This document shows, piece after piece, positions 4,959-6,190 of a stretch of DNA of 6,190 bases (its first letter is position 1; the number at the start of each line of letters is the position of its first letter). Where the stretch lies: assembly GCA_050736615.1 (NCBI GenBank), contig JBOHWL010000227.1, positions 1-6,190 of the forward strand, written 5' to 3'. The translations under genes were made by a program, and so were the position numbers. The notes below the pieces were generated by a model, which made no database searches, was not told the DNA's origin, and was given only the letters and a program-made list of their open reading frames with translations. Source of the stretch: JBOHWJ01 sp050736615 (GTDB taxonomy: Bacteria > Desulfobacterota > Binatia > Binatales > Binataceae).

Positions 4959-6190
4959 ATGGACCCACGCGATCATAAAGGACGAGCCCTCGCCGGCCTC
5001 AGAATCATCGATCTCACCTGGCTGCAAGTGGGGCCGCAGGCGACCCGGCTTTTGGCAAGCTTCGGCGCACAAGTAATCCGCATCGAATGGCGCAATCCGC
5101 ACGCGGTGGATTTTATTCGCTACATGCAGCCGTTCGCACCCGATCATGCGAACGCCGATGGCGGGCGCGTCCAGGGAGCCGCGCCCAGCCACGGTATGCC
5201 GGGAAACTTTGATCGCAGCGCCTACTACAACAATACCAATCCGGGCAAATACGGCGTCACGCTCAATCTCAACCATCCCAAGGGACGCGATTTGCTCAAG
5301 CGGATGGTGCGCGAGGCCAATGCGATTTGCGAGAATTTCAGCCCCGGTCAGATGGACAAATGGCGGCTCGGTTATGATGAATTGCGCAAGGTCAATCCGA
5401 AAATCATCTATTTGCAAACCACCGGAATGGGTAAGGCTGGAGCTTACAAAAATTACGTCAGTTACGGCCCGACCGCGCAAGCCTACTCAGGACTGACGTT
5501 TCTGTCGGGATTGCCCGAACCTCATCCACCCGCCGGCTGGGGTTACTCCTATCTCGATCATTCGCCTGGCTATTTCGGTGCGATATTGCTGATGAGCGCG
5601 CTGCATCGCCAGCGCCAATCCGGTATCGGCGCCTATATTGATATGTCGCAGTGCGAAACCGGCCTGATGCTTTCCGGCACGTCGCTGCTCGAATATCAAC
5701 TAACCGGCAAGCCCACCGCGCGTTATGGAAATCGCATGCCGTTTTTGGATTGGGCACCCCATGGTGCCTATCGCTGCGGGGGCGAAGACAACTGGATCGC
5801 CATTTCGGTTCAGTCAGATGAACAATGGCGGACTTTGATCGAAGAGATCGGCACGCCGCGCTGGGCACTTGACGATCGCTTCGCGAGTGCGGCGGGGCGC
5901 AAGGAAAACCAGGATGAAGTCGATGAAAAGCTCGCCGTCTTCACGCTGACGCAGGAACGATACGCGTTGATGAAGCGGCTGCAAGCGCGTGACATTCCGG
6001 CCGGCGTCGTGCAAAAAGCGTCCGACCGCTTTGACCGCGACCCGCAACTCAAAGCGCGTGGCTATTTCGTCAATCTACGCCACACCGAAGTCGGCACCTG
6101 GCCGATCGAGGGATTTCCCGCGCGCCTCTCACGCTCGCCCGCCAACGTCGGCGGGCTCACCGGCCGCGCCGCGCCGAAAATCGGCGAAGA
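4959..6190 (+). CDS. Class III CoA-transferase (CaiB/BaiF family), 3' truncated by window
   Basis: Cytoplasmic enzyme that moves CoA between carboxylic acids through an aspartyl anhydride/thioester intermediate; the family includes formyl-, carnitine-, bile-acid- and succinyl-CoA:acid transferases. The reading frame has no stop to the window end: 410 codons, probably a few tens of residues short. It begins with ALAGLRIIDLTWLQVGPQAT and LLASFGAQVIRIE (about 11-45), the standard family N-terminus. It then shows NPGKYGVTLNLNHPKGRDLL, ENFSPGQMDKWRLGYDELR, NPKIIYLQTTGMG and, at YSYLDHSPGYFGA, the predicted catalytic aspartate D200, followed by SALHRQRQSGIGAYIDMSQCE. The C-terminal part has GAYRCGGEDNWIAISV, DIPAGVV and DPQLKARGYF, also typical. 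D200 sits about 30 residues later than D169 of formyl-CoA transferase because residues about 60-90 are a polar Gly/Asn/His-rich insert. The ATG at 4959-4961 is the only methionine near the family start; GGAAG lies 12 bases upstream, so the start is moderately sure. It follows the LOG gene by 85 bp. The substrate is not assignable. Confidence 0.95.
   Translation, partial: MDPRDHKGRALAGLRIIDLTWLQVGPQATRLLASFGAQVIRIEWRNPHAVDFIRYMQPFAPDHANADGGRVQGAAPSHGMPGNFDRSAYYNNTNPGKYGVTLNLNHPKGRDLLKRMVREANAICENFSPGQMDKWRLGYDELRKVNPKIIYLQTTGMGKAGAYKNYVSYGPTAQAYSGLTFLSGLPEPHPPAGWGYSYLDHSPGYFGAILLMSALHRQRQSGIGAYIDMSQCETGLMLSGTSLLEYQLTGKPTARYGNRMPFLDWAPHGAYRCGGEDNWIAISVQSDEQWRTLIEEIGTPRWALDDRFASAAGRKENQDEVDEKLAVFTLTQERYALMKRLQARDIPAGVVQKASDRFDRDPQLKARGYFVNLRHTEVGTWPIEGFPARLSRSPANVGGLTGRAAPKIGE

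Noticed and set aside
4854..5480. 208-codon minus-strand frame opposite the CoA-transferase
   Set aside because: The plus strand here encodes continuous CaiB/BaiF family sequence; the antisense translation has no recognisable domain.
1..6190. CRISPR arrays, tRNA/rRNA genes, insertion sequences, prophage or toxin-antitoxin genes
   Set aside because: No direct-repeat arrays, cloverleaf sequences, transposase motifs or such gene pairs were seen on either strand.

Overview
The window is GC-rich (roughly 58-60% by eye) bacterial chromosome. It carries a Gram-negative type tripartite efflux set (TolC-like outer membrane factor plus HlyD/MdtN-like membrane fusion protein), so the host has an outer membrane. 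The other genes are accessory metabolic ones: a phosphotriesterase-family hydrolase, a LOG-family protein and a class III CoA-transferase. This mix is typical of proteobacteria or related uncultured soil and groundwater lineages such as Binatota/Desulfobacterota-like groups. That placement is a low-confidence guess, because no rRNA or other phylogenetic marker is present.

Layout. (1) 1-891, plus strand: the C-terminal part of a TolC-family outer membrane factor, cut by the left edge. (2) 892-1061: a convergent spacer with a perfect 8-bp GC-rich hairpin. (3) 2326-1062, minus strand: a small DUF1656/AaeX-like membrane protein gene that no single reading frame shows because it carries an apparent +1 frameshift, followed 13 bp later by an intact MdtN/AaeA-like membrane fusion protein. 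The inner-membrane FUSC-type permease that normally goes with this pair is not present as an intact gene. (4) 2329-2655: no supported gene. (5) 3621-2656, minus: an amidohydrolase of the phosphotriesterase-related family with all metal ligands visible. (6) 4071-3703, minus: a small secreted protein with a bacterial SH3 domain. (7) 4291-4873, plus: a LOG-family nucleotide phosphoribohydrolase broken by one extra base in a CCC run. (8) 4959-6190, plus: a class III CoA-transferase that runs off the right edge.

How the genes relate. The left third is one functional theme: export of small, probably aromatic or toxic, molecules through an inner membrane-periplasm-outer membrane channel. The outer membrane factor faces the adaptor gene tail to tail instead of sharing its operon. 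The middle and right genes do not form an obvious pathway together. The hydrolase and SH3 protein lie on one strand 81 bp apart. The LOG gene and CoA-transferase lie on the other strand 85 bp apart, diverging from the SH3 gene across a 219-bp spacer.

Most notable. Two genes (DUF1656 and LOG) can each be restored to a family-typical protein by removing one base from a three-base homopolymer. The cause is either real recent inactivation or base-calling error. I saw no sign of a wholly new system. The best candidates for a second look are the two hidden or broken genes, the missing permease, and a hydrolase that lacks the usual acidic partner residue after its GH motif.
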